A stretch of DNA of 64,000 nucleotides from Opitutus sp. GAS368 (GCA_945903465.1 CAMDOF010000002.1:62001-126000); one strand, 5' to 3'. Positions 9,913 to 19,468 are shown, counted from the stretch's first letter. Numbers and translations are program-made. The notes: generated by a model from the sequence alone, not told the origin.

Positions 9913-10172
9913 GCGCTAGCGAAAACCGCGATTCCTCTTAGAAATCAGCAAAGTTGCCTCAGGCGTCTCGCACCGGCGACGCGCACCCTTCGTCCCCTTC
10001 GCCTGCCTGTTCACCAAGCCTAAGCACCGGCGCCCTGCCGATCCGGCTCGCCGGTTTTAATGCCCCGCAACCCGGCGTCTTTATCTTCTGAGCAACGCGC
10101 CCCGCCGCCCACGCTCGTGCGCCGGCCCACTTCGAAAACCTAATTCCTCCGTTCGACACTCCCTTCAAAAAA

Positions 10173-12272
10173 ATGCTCCCAACGCTTCCTCGAATAATTC
10201 TTTTGGTCATGCTCCTGAGCGATCGCGCGCCGCGGGCGAATTCAGCACCCGCACCCGCGGCCGCGGAAACAGCGAAGGCCGAACGTTATCCCCTCGACGC
10301 ATTTTTGACCGGCATCGCCCAACAGCAGTGGCGCAACCGCACGGTGGAACTTTCCAAGATCAAAACCGCCGCTGACGTCCAGACCCGCATCAAGTTCATC
10401 CGCTCGGAGTTTCTCAACGCGATCGGTGGTCTGCCCAAGGAACGAACGCCCTTGAACGCGCGGATCACCGGTTCACTCGAACGACCGGGTTACCGCATCG
10501 AAAAACTTATCTACGAGAGTTTCCCGGGCTGTTTTGTCACGGCGAACCTCTATATCCCGACTACCGGGGCCGGGCCATTTCCCGCGGTTCTGGGCGCCGC
10601 GGGACACGCGATGCCAGAGGGGAAAGCGTACCCCACCTACCAACCGGCGTTTATTGCCCTCGCGCTTCGTGGCTACGTGGTGCTCGCGTACGATCCCCCG
10701 GGCCAAGGCGAGCGCGTCGAAACCAGCGAGTCCCCGTCCCGCCCACTCAATCCGATTGGTCATATCAGTCCGGGGCTCCAATGCCTGCTCACGGGCGGAA
10801 CCTCCGCCCGCTATTTTATGTGGGATGGGATCCGCGGCTTTGATTATTTACTGACTCGGCCCGAAGTGGATCCTCAGCGGATCGCCGCGGCCGGAAACTC
10901 CGGCGGCGGCACCCAGTCGGCTTTTCTCGCCGTGTGCGAACCGCGCCTCGCGGCAACGGCCCCCTCCTGTTATTGGACTTCCTGGGAGGCTCTTTGGACG
11001 ACCAGCGGACCTCAAGACTCTGAGCAGGTCCTGCCCGGTTGGATCAAGGCGGGGCTCGATTTCTCCGATCTGGCGGTCGCCTTTGCCCCCAAGCCGATCA
11101 TCATGCTGACCGCGACCAAAGATATGTTCCCGATCGCGGGGGCGCGCGCGATGCACGCGGAGGCCAAACCTTTATTTGCCCTACTGGGCGCGGAGGCGCA
11201 GTGCGGGTACTTCGAATATGATGATGGCCACGCGTGGTCCAAACCACGCCGCGAAGCGACCGTGGCCTGGTTCGACCTTTGGCTGTACCAGCGCAACCAA
11301 CCCGCACCCGAACCGGCCATTCCACCCGAAGCGAGCGCCGCGTTGCGCTGCACCGAAACCGGCAGCGTTTACACTTCGTTTAACTCCCTGACCACGCAGA
11401 AACTAAATCAAGGACTAGCCGAAACGATCTACCCTCGGCGAACTCTCCGCACGATCGTCGATCACCTAACGACACGCGCCGTCATCGCAGCACGGCTAAA
11501 GATGCCGGAGAGTCGGACCCCTGCGCCGACCCGAACCATCGCTCGCCTGACGCGACCGGGAGCCACCTTCGAAACCGTCATACTGACCACTGAGATCGGC
11601 GTTGAAGTGAAAATCCAAATCGCGATTCCTGCCGGTTCGGGCGCAAAAATTCCCGCTATCGTCGTTTGTCGGGACTACGCAGCGCCGATCGATCTCGATG
11701 CCGATCCCGAGGTGTTGAGCTGGCGCCAAGCCGGTTGTGCCGTCGTCGTGGCGCCGGTGCGGGGTCTGCCCGCGACCCCGGAGAAAAAAACCTCTTACAC
11801 CACCGCTTATCAAACGTCCATGCGTGCGCTCCTAATCGGAAAAACCATGGTCGGAATGCGGGTGCAGGATCTCCTCGCCGTTTATGACTACACCGCCGGG
11901 CGGCCCGACATTGCCTCCGCCGACATCTCGGTGCTTGGGCGAGGGCCCCTCGGGGTCATCGCGCTTTACGCCGCCGCTCTCGAGCCGGGCATCGCCCGCA
12001 TCATCGCCGATCGTTCGCTGGTCTCCTACATGGATCTGGTGCGGGCTCGCTCCTGCTCAGAGATCCATGTCGATCTCATCGTCCCGGGCGCGCTGCTGGA
12101 TTACGATCTGCCGGATCTTGCTGCTAAAATCGGGCCCGGTCGGGTCTTGCTCGTCAACCCGCTCTCCGGCGACGGTCAGCCCGTATCGGAAAAAACCGCT
12201 CAATCGATCTACGGGAAAAACGCGCGCGTGGTGATATCGACCGCACCCATCACGCCTAGCCTCGCTCATTAG
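10173..12272 (+). CDS. secreted two-domain acetyl-xylan-esterase-like hydrolase (699 aa)
   Basis: A signal peptide (MLPTLPRIILLVMLLS) is followed by a full alpha/beta-hydrolase domain with Ser243 in GNSGGG, Asp317 (TKDMF) and His353 (DDGHAW). It belongs to the large exported acetyl-xylan-esterase/prolyl-oligopeptidase-like group. A second, weaker hydrolase-like domain occupies about residues 440-699. There the expected elbow reads LGRGPLG, with no Ser, so this half is probably not catalytic. It likely removes acyl groups from glycans. The gene stands alone on the forward strand between two repeat-rich gaps. The start is preceded by a C/T tract and an A run, not a Shine-Dalgarno. Confidence 0.8.
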   Translation: MLPTLPRIILLVMLLSDRAPRANSAPAPAAAETAKAERYPLDAFLTGIAQQQWRNRTVELSKIKTAADVQTRIKFIRSEFLNAIGGLPKERTPLNARITGSLERPGYRIEKLIYESFPGCFVTANLYIPTTGAGPFPAVLGAAGHAMPEGKAYPTYQPAFIALALRGYVVLAYDPPGQGERVETSESPSRPLNPIGHISPGLQCLLTGGTSARYFMWDGIRGFDYLLTRPEVDPQRIAAAGNSGGGTQSAFLAVCEPRLAATAPSCYWTSWEALWTTSGPQDSEQVLPGWIKAGLDFSDLAVAFAPKPIIMLTATKDMFPIAGARAMHAEAKPLFALLGAEAQCGYFEYDDGHAWSKPRREATVAWFDLWLYQRNQPAPEPAIPPEASAALRCTETGSVYTSFNSLTTQKLNQGLAETIYPRRTLRTIVDHLTTRAVIAARLKMPESRTPAPTRTIARLTRPGATFETVILTTEIGVEVKIQIAIPAGSGAKIPAIVVCRDYAAPIDLDADPEVLSWRQAGCAVVVAPVRGLPATPEKKTSYTTAYQTSMRALLIGKTMVGMRVQDLLAVYDYTAGRPDIASADISVLGRGPLGVIALYAAALEPGIARIIADRSLVSYMDLVRARSCSEIHVDLIVPGALLDYDLPDLAAKIGPGRVLLVNPLSGDGQPVSEKTAQSIYGKNARVVISTAPITPSLAH

Positions 12273-12448
12273 TCTCAAGTCTGGCTGATCGCTTTTGCTT
12301 GGGGGGGTATGCGCGCAATCTCCTCAACGCCTTCCTGCCCGACGGTTTTATCCAGATCACTCCACAGGTTCGTCACGGTCGCTTCTTCGCTCTCTGGACG
12401 CCTTTCGCTCCGGATGAAAAAAATCTCCGCCTGCGTCCTGAGACTGCT

Positions 12449-12730
12449 AAGAAACATCTTCTGCAAGTCGTTGTTGGGCCGGGAAAGCTGTTTCTTCCCG
12501 TCGGTGCCAAAACTTGTTTTGGTGGGGAGGCTCCCAGGCAGCAGGGGCGACAAGAGTGTCGCCCATCCGACGGACCGGCGACACTCCTGTCGCCGATGGT
12601 GGCCACGAAGGCGTGCTTCGCTCCCCCACCACCCACCATCTCAAGAAACATCTTCTGTAAGTCGTTTGTGGCTATGGAAATCTGTTTCTTCCCGTCGGGG
12701 CCAAAACTTGTTTTGGTGGGGAGGCTCTCA
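12449..12730. repeat. 88-bp direct repeat, two copies
   Basis: Copies at 12449-12536 and 12643-12730 share most bases, including aagaaacatcttctg at the start and gccaaaacttgttttggtg near the end. The second copy is followed by another aagaaat start, as if a third copy had been cut. The spacer holds the hairpin pair at 12546-12594. Confidence 0.85.
12546..12594. repeat. REP-like pair of hairpins
   Basis: Two perfect 7-bp stems occur: GGCGACA-AGAG-TGTCGCC at 12546-12563 and GGCGACA-CTCC-TGTCGCC at 12577-12594. The arms are identical and the loops are near-complementary, so the whole unit can also fold as one larger hairpin. This is the form of bacterial interspersed REP/BIME elements. Confidence 0.7.
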
Positions 12731-13033
12731 AGAAATCGCGTAACTGCTCAGGTCGATTCCCGGCAATTACGAGCACCTATCACCTTTGGCGCGGTGACCA
12801 CTTTCGCCGCCAGCCGCGGCCGGCCCCACTCGCTATGCTCGGTCGGCAAAGTCCGGTTCAACGCGAGGTCCCCCCCCACCTAACTCCTGGCCTTGAATCA
12901 CCCTGCTTTCCTCCTTGAACGAAGGCTACCCTCCCTCCGCACTCCGAGTTCAGCATAAAATTCTGCTTTCTTCGCGTAACGTGCGCGTTCACCGTCAGCT
13001 TTTTCCACCCTGAGCAGTTGGAACCGGCCACCA

Positions 13034-14626
13034 CTACTTCCCGGCTTTCAGGAATTCCTCGCGCGAGATGGCACCGTCCTTGTCGGCGTCGAACATCTCA
13101 AACCGCGCCTTGGCGCCATCCTTGCCTGACGCGGTCGACAGGAATTCGTCCCAAGTCAGTTTGCCATCGTGATTAAGATCGCGCTGCTCGAAGCGGGCCG
13201 CCATCGGCTCGGCATTCTTCGCCGCAGGCGCGGCGGCGTTGGCACCCTTCTTCTTGGCCTTGCCTTTGACCGGATCGGTCTTGTTGGCGTTGGCGTCCTC
13301 ACCCGCTTCGCCGCCGAAGGCCTGGCCCTGCTTCACGAAAAATGCGTCGCGCGGTCCCTTATGTTGGTCGAGCAGCCCTTGCAGCTTCGCCTTCGCGGCC
13401 CTCGCAGTGTCGTCGAGCGCGCTGGCGGCGAGCGGGAATTTTTCAAGATCATCCTGCGCGACGTTGTAGAACTTTCCGTCGGTGTAGAGCTTGTAGTTCT
13501 GGTCGTGCGCAAACTCGAACTTCGCCGTCGGTCCGCCGCTGGGATTGTACCAGACGTAAAGCCCGGCTCGCGGGTTGCCTTTTTCGCCGCGCAGTTGCGG
13601 GAGAAAGCTGCGGCCGTCAATTTTCAACTCCGCCGGAACCGCTGTGCCCGTGGCCTCGCAAATGGTCGCCAGAAAGTCCGTGGTGTCGATCATGTCGGTG
13701 CTCACCTTGCCGCTGGCGAAATGGCCGGGCCAGTTGCCGATGCCCGGCACGTGCGTGCCCCACATCGTGGACGTGCCTTTGCCGCCGAGCACGTCACGAC
13801 CCTTGAAGCGTGAGGGCGTGCCTTTGCCGGTGCCGTTGTCGCCGAGGATGAGGATGAGCGTGTTGTCGCGCAGCTTCAGAGCTTCGAGCTTCGCGATCAC
13901 CTTGCCGATGAGTTTGTCGGTGTAGGCGACCATGTCGGGGAAATGGCCGACGGGCCCATTCGCTCTGCCTTTGCCCTTGGCCCCCTTCGATTCGATGTAG
14001 TCCGGGCTGTCAGGCGTGGCGTCATACGGCGCGTGCGTGAGCATCATCGGGTAGTAGAGAAAAAACGGGACGTCCTTCTTGCGCGTGATGAAATCGAGCG
14101 CGTAATCATTCACGATTTCCGGACCGTATTCGTTCTTCGTGTAGTCGTGCAGCTTGCCGTTGATTTCGAGGCCGGGATTCTTATAGCGACCCGGGCGGCG
14201 GGTGAGCTGCCAGAGCGCGTATTCGTCGAAACCGAAATGCCCCGGGCCTGCGAATTCGCCCTTGAGCTGCCACTTGCCGGTGATGCACGTCGTGTAGCCG
14301 GCGCCCTTGAGAAGATTGCCGAACGTCTGCTGCGACGGATCGAGATGGCCGAAGTGCGTGTAGTTGCGGCGATTGCTCAGGCTGGTCATCAACTGCGCGC
14401 GCGTCGGCGTACAAAGCGGTTGCGCGTGGCATTGCTCGAAGCGCACGCCGGTCGCGGCGAGATGGTCCATAACGGGCGTCTGGTAGCTCTCGCCGCCGTT
14501 GGCGGTGACACATTCGTAGCCGAAGTCGTCGATCAGAATGAGCACGACGTTGGGCTTGCGCTCCGCGGCGTGGAGCGACTTGAGCGAGGCGAGCAGCACG
14601 AGGGCGAGGGTGAGGAGGTGTTTCAT
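13034..14626 (-). CDS. secreted sulfatase with C-terminal EF-hand pair (530 aa)
   Basis: A signal peptide (MKHLLTLALVLLASLKSLHA) precedes a formylglycine sulfatase domain: metal-binding DD at residues 33-34 (LILIDDFGYE), modification motif C72-T-P-T-R, GKWQLKG, and ILGDNGTGKG. After the catalytic domain comes a Lys/Ala-rich linker, then two EF-hand loops (DLNHDGKLTWDE and DADKDGAISREE) that should bind calcium, an addition seen in some Planctomycete and Verrucomicrobia sulfatases. It is the last gene of a reverse-strand run sulfatase - GH5 - sulfatase, 54 bases after the GH5 stop. It likely desulfates a polysaccharide that GH5 also attacks. Confidence 0.9.
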   Translation of the reverse strand: MKHLLTLALVLLASLKSLHAAERKPNVVLILIDDFGYECVTANGGESYQTPVMDHLAATGVRFEQCHAQPLCTPTRAQLMTSLSNRRNYTHFGHLDPSQQTFGNLLKGAGYTTCITGKWQLKGEFAGPGHFGFDEYALWQLTRRPGRYKNPGLEINGKLHDYTKNEYGPEIVNDYALDFITRKKDVPFFLYYPMMLTHAPYDATPDSPDYIESKGAKGKGRANGPVGHFPDMVAYTDKLIGKVIAKLEALKLRDNTLILILGDNGTGKGTPSRFKGRDVLGGKGTSTMWGTHVPGIGNWPGHFASGKVSTDMIDTTDFLATICEATGTAVPAELKIDGRSFLPQLRGEKGNPRAGLYVWYNPSGGPTAKFEFAHDQNYKLYTDGKFYNVAQDDLEKFPLAASALDDTARAAKAKLQGLLDQHKGPRDAFFVKQGQAFGGEAGEDANANKTDPVKGKAKKKGANAAAPAAKNAEPMAARFEQRDLNHDGKLTWDEFLSTASGKDGAKARFEMFDADKDGAISREEFLKAGK

Positions 14627-14680
14627 CGATTAGATCGTGACGAGCGGGTTGGAGGGTCGATTCACGCTCACGTGACAGCT

Positions 14681-15796
14681 TCAATGAGCGGGCGCTTTCT
14701 TTTTCCAGAACTCAAGGAATTCCGCGATGATCCCGTTTCTCATATCCTTTTTTTTGCGATGCTCCGCGATGGTTTTTCCGAAGTAATGGCTGATCCAGCC
14801 TTCCACGATGCCGTCGGCGCCTTGCATAAACTCATCGAGTTCCGCGAGCGAGCAGCTCAGCGGAAAAGTCTCCTCGACGACCATCGGTTTGCCGATGTCA
14901 TAGACCTTCAGGGCGGTGAGCGTCTCCTTCACCTTGCCCGCCTGCGGATAGAAATGGACGCTGACGAAGTCGAGGTGCTTCGCCGCCTCGGGGGCGTAAA
15001 AGATGGGCTTCGCGCCCGGCCAGATCTGCGCCCACGGAATCACACCCACGGTGATGAGATGATCGGGGTCGATCTCGCGGATCGCCTTCGTCAGTCGCTC
15101 GACCCACGCGGCGGCGATCTCCGTTTGGGTGCGTTTGACCGGCTGGGTCGAGATGCGCTGGACGAAATGGAATCCGCCCAGTTCGCCCGTGAGCCACGGG
15201 GGCTCGCCAGCTTTCGCCGCACCGATCACCGGCTCATTCATCAGGTTGTAGCAAAATACCGCTGGCTGGCTTTTGCACGTCTCCGCAATCGCCCGCCAGA
15301 ATCGCGCCTGCACGTCCCAGCGGCCCGCCTCGTCCAGTTCGTCATACCACTTCGGCACCTGCGCGAGCCGGTAGCAGCCGAGGCCCGTGAGATCGAGATA
15401 GAGGCCGCAGTCCTGCGCGAGGTCGAGCAGCCGGCGCAATCGCTTCAGTTCCTCCGCGCGCGTCTGATCCGCCGCCGACATATAAACCGGTAATTGCAGA
15501 TGCACGCGGATCACATTCGCGCCGAGCTTTTTCATCTCTCGGAAGTCCTCTTCGATCGCCGGCCAATTGTCCGCCCAATACTCCTCGAGAAGAGTTCCCT
15601 CCTCACCGAGGTAATTGAAACCCCACGGCTTGAAGCGCGCGCCCGCCCCCCCCACCTCAAAGTGCTTTCCATCCGCGCTGATGCGCACGGACTCAAGGCG
15701 CGGAGTCGCGGACCGCGTCTTGGCCACCGGTTGTTCGGCGGCAAACAGGGCGCCAGCGAGTAGCCGGACGAAGAGAAGGGTGAGCGGAAAATTCAC
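14681..15796 (-). CDS. secreted GH5-like glycoside hydrolase (371 aa)
   Basis: This is a TIM-barrel glycosidase of the cellulase/mannanase (GH5) clan: ANVIRVHLQLPVY on an early strand, the acid/base motif YNLMNEPV (Glu188), HFYP near 281-284 and the nucleophile region KPMVVEETFP (Glu308 or 309). The frame is open further upstream to 15892, but I take the GTG at 15794-15796. It gives a clean signal peptide (VNFPLTLLFVRLLAGALFAAE) and overlaps the stop of the upstream sulfatase as GTGA, a classic coupling arrangement. The substrate cannot be told from sequence; the two flanking sulfatases suggest a sulfated or otherwise decorated glycan. Confidence 0.85.
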   Translation of the reverse strand: MNFPLTLLFVRLLAGALFAAEQPVAKTRSATPRLESVRISADGKHFEVGGAGARFKPWGFNYLGEEGTLLEEYWADNWPAIEEDFREMKKLGANVIRVHLQLPVYMSAADQTRAEELKRLRRLLDLAQDCGLYLDLTGLGCYRLAQVPKWYDELDEAGRWDVQARFWRAIAETCKSQPAVFCYNLMNEPVIGAAKAGEPPWLTGELGGFHFVQRISTQPVKRTQTEIAAAWVERLTKAIREIDPDHLITVGVIPWAQIWPGAKPIFYAPEAAKHLDFVSVHFYPQAGKVKETLTALKVYDIGKPMVVEETFPLSCSLAELDEFMQGADGIVEGWISHYFGKTIAEHRKKKDMRNGIIAEFLEFWKKKAPAH

Positions 15797-17211
15797 AGTT
15801 TTGCTTTTTTCCTGATTTTCTTGGCCGCTTCTCCACTGGCGGCCGGCGGCGTCCACTCTGCCGGTTTGGGATTGGCGACCGTCAAGGGACACGAGTCCGC
15901 ATGATTCGCCATTTCCTGCGTCAGGTGCGCGGTCAACTCGGTGAGCTTCGCCTTGTGCTCCGGCTTGTCGGCGAGGTTGTTCAACTCATGCGGATCGGAG
16001 CCAAGATCGAAGAGTTGGGTGCGGTTCACGAGCGGATAGCGGATGAGCTTCCAGCGGTCGTCGCGAATGGCGCGCTGGCAATCGCGGTAAGCCGTGTAAA
16101 GCACATCGCGGACTTTAGCCTGTGTGCCAGCCAGAATCGGCACCATGCTTTTGCCTTCGACCCCATCGGGAATTTTTGCGCCGGCGAACTCAGCGAAGGT
16201 CGGGAACAAATCCATCAGATAAACGAGCGCGTCGCTTCTGCCTCTGGGAATGCCGGGGCCCGCGATCACGAGCGGAACGTGCATACCGCCAAACTCGTAG
16301 AGATTTTGTTTTCCAAACAGTCCGTGTTCACCGAGCGAGAGGCCGTTGTCGCCGCTAAAAATGATGATCGTGTTGTCCCATTGGCCACTGGCTTTCAATT
16401 CGGCGAAGATGCGTCCGATGTGGTGATCGAGTCCGGTGACGCAGGAGTAGTAATCGGCGTTCTGCCGCATCGTGTCAGCTGCGGTCCGCGGCCACGGCGC
16501 GAGCGCTTCATCGCGGACAGTCATCTCGCCGTTGTCGAATGGATGTTGTGGCAGGAACGCGGGCGAGAGCGGAATCTTGGCGGGATCGTAGAGCTGGTGG
16601 AACTGCGGCTCGGCCGAGCGGGGGTCATGTGGCACGGGCGGCGCGATGTAGATGTAGAAGGGTTTCTCCTCGTGTGCCTCTGCGCGGGTCTTGAGAAACT
16701 TGATGGTGCCATCGGCGAGCCGCTGGCTGCAATGAGCACGGTCATCTTCCGGAGTCTCGCCATGGGCATCGTCTCTGATGGTGGTTTTAAACTCCGCCAG
16801 TCCTGCCGGGAAGCCATTGCCATATTTGCCCATATGCCAGGTTTGATAGCCGGCCGCCGCGATGACGCGCGGTAGAAATGTCGCGGGATCGGCGGCGTTC
16901 GGCGCGGCCGCCGGTGCCTTCGGGATCCGTTGCCACGAGCGTCCCGTGAGCATCATCGTGCGGCTCGGCACGCAGACCGCGCCGATGTTGGACCCCATGG
17001 TGTAGCAATGCTTGAAGGTCATGCCCCGCTCGACGAGCGAGTCGAGATTCGGCGTGACGAGCACCGGGTTGCCCAGCGCGCGCAGACCGTCCGGGCGATG
17101 ATCGTCCGCGTGGATGTGGAGGATGTTCGGCCGCTTCGACGCCACGTCCGCGGAATAGAGCGCGGCCAGCGGAGCCAAGCAGAGAGTGATGATGAGGGGG
17201 AGGTGCTTCAT
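15793..17211 (-). CDS. secreted iduronate-sulfatase-like sulfatase (472 aa)
   Basis: A signal peptide (MKHLPLIITLCLAPLAALYS) is followed by the sulfatase fold: HIHADDHRPDGL, modification motif C80-V-P-S-R, MGKYGNGFP, FSGDNGLSLGEHG. The DDHRPDGLRALG start and the length resemble the iduronate-2-sulfatase/choline-sulfatase branch, but specificity is not certain. The C-terminus is very basic (KKIRKKAKL). It is the first gene of the run with GH5 and the EF-hand sulfatase, and its TGA overlaps the GTG of GH5. Confidence 0.9.
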   Translation of the reverse strand: MKHLPLIITLCLAPLAALYSADVASKRPNILHIHADDHRPDGLRALGNPVLVTPNLDSLVERGMTFKHCYTMGSNIGAVCVPSRTMMLTGRSWQRIPKAPAAAPNAADPATFLPRVIAAAGYQTWHMGKYGNGFPAGLAEFKTTIRDDAHGETPEDDRAHCSQRLADGTIKFLKTRAEAHEEKPFYIYIAPPVPHDPRSAEPQFHQLYDPAKIPLSPAFLPQHPFDNGEMTVRDEALAPWPRTAADTMRQNADYYSCVTGLDHHIGRIFAELKASGQWDNTIIIFSGDNGLSLGEHGLFGKQNLYEFGGMHVPLVIAGPGIPRGRSDALVYLMDLFPTFAEFAGAKIPDGVEGKSMVPILAGTQAKVRDVLYTAYRDCQRAIRDDRWKLIRYPLVNRTQLFDLGSDPHELNNLADKPEHKAKLTELTAHLTQEMANHADSCPLTVANPKPAEWTPPAASGEAAKKIRKKAKL

Positions 17212-17419
17212 GAGAGTGCTGTCGGCGGGTGCGTGAAAAAGGATGTTACCGGATCATACGGTTCGGCGGCCGGGCGCACCGCCATGGAAGATAATAAAGA
17301 GATGATTCACGACTTCCCAGCCTTTATGAATTCCCCTTCGCGCAAGACGCCGTCGCTCTTAGCCCGGATAGTTCACACCCAACTTGACCCAATGCATTTC
17401 ACCGAGAGCACGGCGCCCA

Positions 17420-18420
17420 GCCCACAGAAGTCACAGAGCGGACAAGGTGTTTGGCTCCGTGCCCTCGGTGCGGACCTCGGTGCGCTCAGGGAAAAAGATT
17501 TTCTTCAGAAAGTGCAATTGATGCGGGTTAGGTTCAAAACCTTTGAAGCGCCGCTCGACGCTGGACTTCTCGTCGAGGCCAACCTTGTGCTCCTCGAAGG
17601 TGAGCGTGCAGAACGTGGGCAGGAAATCCACGCCGCTGGTCACACGCTTCTCATCACGCGATCCCAACGGGAAGCGATCCGGCCAGCGGATTAGCCGCTA
17701 CGTGCGATTGCGGTCTTCATTGAGGCGGCCTTTGCGCTCGCCGCGGTCCGGCATGGTCGACGCCAGCATTCGCCGCGTGGCCGCTGCGGTAATCCTCGGC
17801 GCCGTTGTCCTGCAAGAAAAGCGGATCGGGTCATTCGCGAGCGTCAACTCAGCGAGCGCGGCAAACCGGCCGGCCGAGCTGCATGTTGCGATCGGTGAGC
17901 GATGCGTAAAAGCGCGCCCGCGGGCAGGAGTTGTCGGCGGCCCTGCTACCCCTGGGCACAAATGCCTCCAAGTTCGGCCGGCCAATCGGGTAAAATTCGG
18001 CCCGGACATTGGCGGCCTGTCCGTTGACGATCAGGGGCGACTCCGCCCACAAAGGAGGTCGGCAAAATCCCCCGGAGTCCGCCATGTCTACCAAGCACGC
18101 TCGACTAGGCGCCACGGGCCGTCGCTTACGCCAACCAGCGAGTTTTCGGCCTGGATCTCCCGTGGCTTCGCCAGTTGCCGCTCAATTCGAGCCGCGTCGA
18201 ACGCACGCATCCACCCTTCCACGCGTGAAATTCCTCGAAGTTTTTCAAGCGCAGCGGAGGCCGCGGCGCCTGCGGATAGGTCGCCTGCGGATTCGCTCGC
18301 AGAACCGCGAAGAAACGGCCGCAACTTCGGCAGGGCCATGGTGAGGTCAGGACGAGGTCTTTGAGCAGCGGGCCCAAGGTGATGGGATTATCGAATTTAA
18401 GCCAACGCGCCGGTGTGGCC
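17420..18420 (-). pseudogene. decayed sulfatase
   Basis: Reverse-strand fragments in changing frames still read as a sulfatase in the right order: PLIVNGQAANVRAEFYPIG, then FYASLTDRNMQLGR, then LAELTLANDPIRFS with a DNGAEDYRSGHAANAG segment in another frame, then RDEKRVTSGVDFLPTFCTL. Sulfatases typically read LTDRNMxLGRLxxALxELGLxDDTL, SDNGAE and SGVDFLPT in these places. At least four frame changes and several stops are needed to join them, and the catalytic Cys region is not recognisable. It lies just upstream of an intact sulfatase operon in the same orientation. Confidence 0.7.
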
Positions 18421-18481
18421 GTGTTCGGCGTGCGTGGCTCACGTTGAACCAGGCCAAGAGTTCGACCGGCCAGATGCGCTT

Positions 18482-19468
18482 TTATTTTTCAGCTGCAGAC
18501 GGAATCTTCTCACGCAGCGCCGGGGCTCCATCCCGATACGCCGCCTCGACCAGTTCACGAAAGGCTTTGACGTGCGGCAGCTCGAAGCGGCCCTTGCGCT
18601 GGAGCAGTACGAGATCCTCGTGCCCGAAAAGATTACTGACGTCGCGCCAGATGATGGTGGTCCGGCCGCGCCTCGCCTTCGGCGGTTTCGCCATTCCAGG
18701 CGCCAACAACGCGACCCCGAAACCTAGCGCAACATACCCAGTGATAAGCGGGAGCCGCGTGGCGCTGATCGCGACGTTCAGCTGCTCGAGCACACCGGCC
18801 TGGGCAAAGGTCAGGTCAACTTGAGCTCGATCGGAGGTGTCCTCACTGCTGAGGATCAGCGGATACTGAGCGATTCGCTTGACGGTGATTCGCTTCACCG
18901 TAGCCAACACGTGATCGGTCGGGCACAGCAGATGAATCGGATAGCGAGTAAGCGGCCGCGCGGAAAGCACCGGCGACAATTGATCATTTTTGGAAAGACC
19001 CGCGATCGCGATTTCCGCTTCGCCCGCTAAAACCGCCGAAATGGCGGCGCGCGACGGGCGATCCATGAGTCGCAACTCGACGTGGGGGAATTTGCGACGA
19101 TAGCGGGTCACCGGCTCTGGCAGGGCATCACTGAGCACACCCGCTGGGGCGGCCACCGTCAGTTTCCGCGGTGTCTTGCTATTGCGGTCCGCAAACACGC
19201 TGCGCAGAGATACAAAGCTCTCTACGAGCGGCTGCGCCATCTCGACCAGCGTCCGCCCGTCCTCGGTCAGAGCGACCTGCTGACCATCCGCCACCACCAA
19301 TTGCACACCAAACTCTTCCTCCAGCGAACGTACCTGCCGCCACGCCGAGACCACCGAGAGCCGCAGCACCGCGGCCATTCCGGAAAATGTTTTCTGGCGA
19401 GAGAGCTCCACGAGCGCACGTAGCTGGCGGAAGCGAAGCTCTTTAAAAAACAAACGATTCTTCTTCAT
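18482..19468 (-). CDS. LysR-type transcriptional regulator (328 aa)
   Basis: An N-terminal winged helix-turn-helix (LRFRQLRALVELSRQKTFSGMAAVLRLS) is followed by an effector-binding domain with the usual order (LTVAAPAGVLSDALPEPV, ISAVLAGEAEIAIAGLS, YVALGFGVALLAPGM). Such proteins bind a co-inducer and usually control a divergent gene. Here the divergent neighbour is a TonB-dependent receptor at 19613, with 144 bases between the starts. That gap contains the 30-bp motif that recurs upstream of another receptor, and the motif lies only 9 bases from this start, as expected for autoregulation. The HTH recognition helix is slightly unusual (LRLSVVSAWRQVRSLEEEFG). Confidence 0.88.
   Translation of the reverse strand: MKKNRLFFKELRFRQLRALVELSRQKTFSGMAAVLRLSVVSAWRQVRSLEEEFGVQLVVADGQQVALTEDGRTLVEMAQPLVESFVSLRSVFADRNSKTPRKLTVAAPAGVLSDALPEPVTRYRRKFPHVELRLMDRPSRAAISAVLAGEAEIAIAGLSKNDQLSPVLSARPLTRYPIHLLCPTDHVLATVKRITVKRIAQYPLILSSEDTSDRAQVDLTFAQAGVLEQLNVAISATRLPLITGYVALGFGVALLAPGMAKPPKARRGRTTIIWRDVSNLFGHEDLVLLQRKGRFELPHVKAFRELVEAAYRDGAPALREKIPSAAEK

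Larger units (their letters stand above)
9112..10172. other. about 1 kb gene-poor region with transposase relic and a direct repeat
   Basis: Apart from the transposase remnant (9340-9610) and the repeat at 9798-9912, I see no credible coding sequence. At 9210-9233 a good Shine-Dalgarno (GAGGAG) precedes a seven-codon frame MNRFIIN that ends at TAG. It may be a truncated gene start or chance. Low coding potential and mixed relics mark this as a decaying intergenic segment between oppositely oriented genes. Confidence 0.5.
12273..13033. other. intergenic region dominated by duplicated sequence
   Basis: The gap separates convergent genes (forward hydrolase, reverse sulfatase). It holds the 88-bp direct repeat and REP-like hairpins described separately. 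Reading frames across it reproduce the repeats and show no domain. No other feature is seen up to the sulfatase stop. Confidence 0.5.

Noticed and set aside
12299-12883. Forward open frame of 194 codons
   Set aside because: It spans the 88-bp duplication and hairpins, so the frame follows the repeat rather than a gene. No domain.
13943-15493. Long forward open frame (about 516 codons) across the sulfatase/GH5 region
   Set aside because: It is antisense to genes with signal peptides, catalytic motifs and coupled starts. Its translation is Arg/Val-rich without domains, as expected from high-GC antisense frames.
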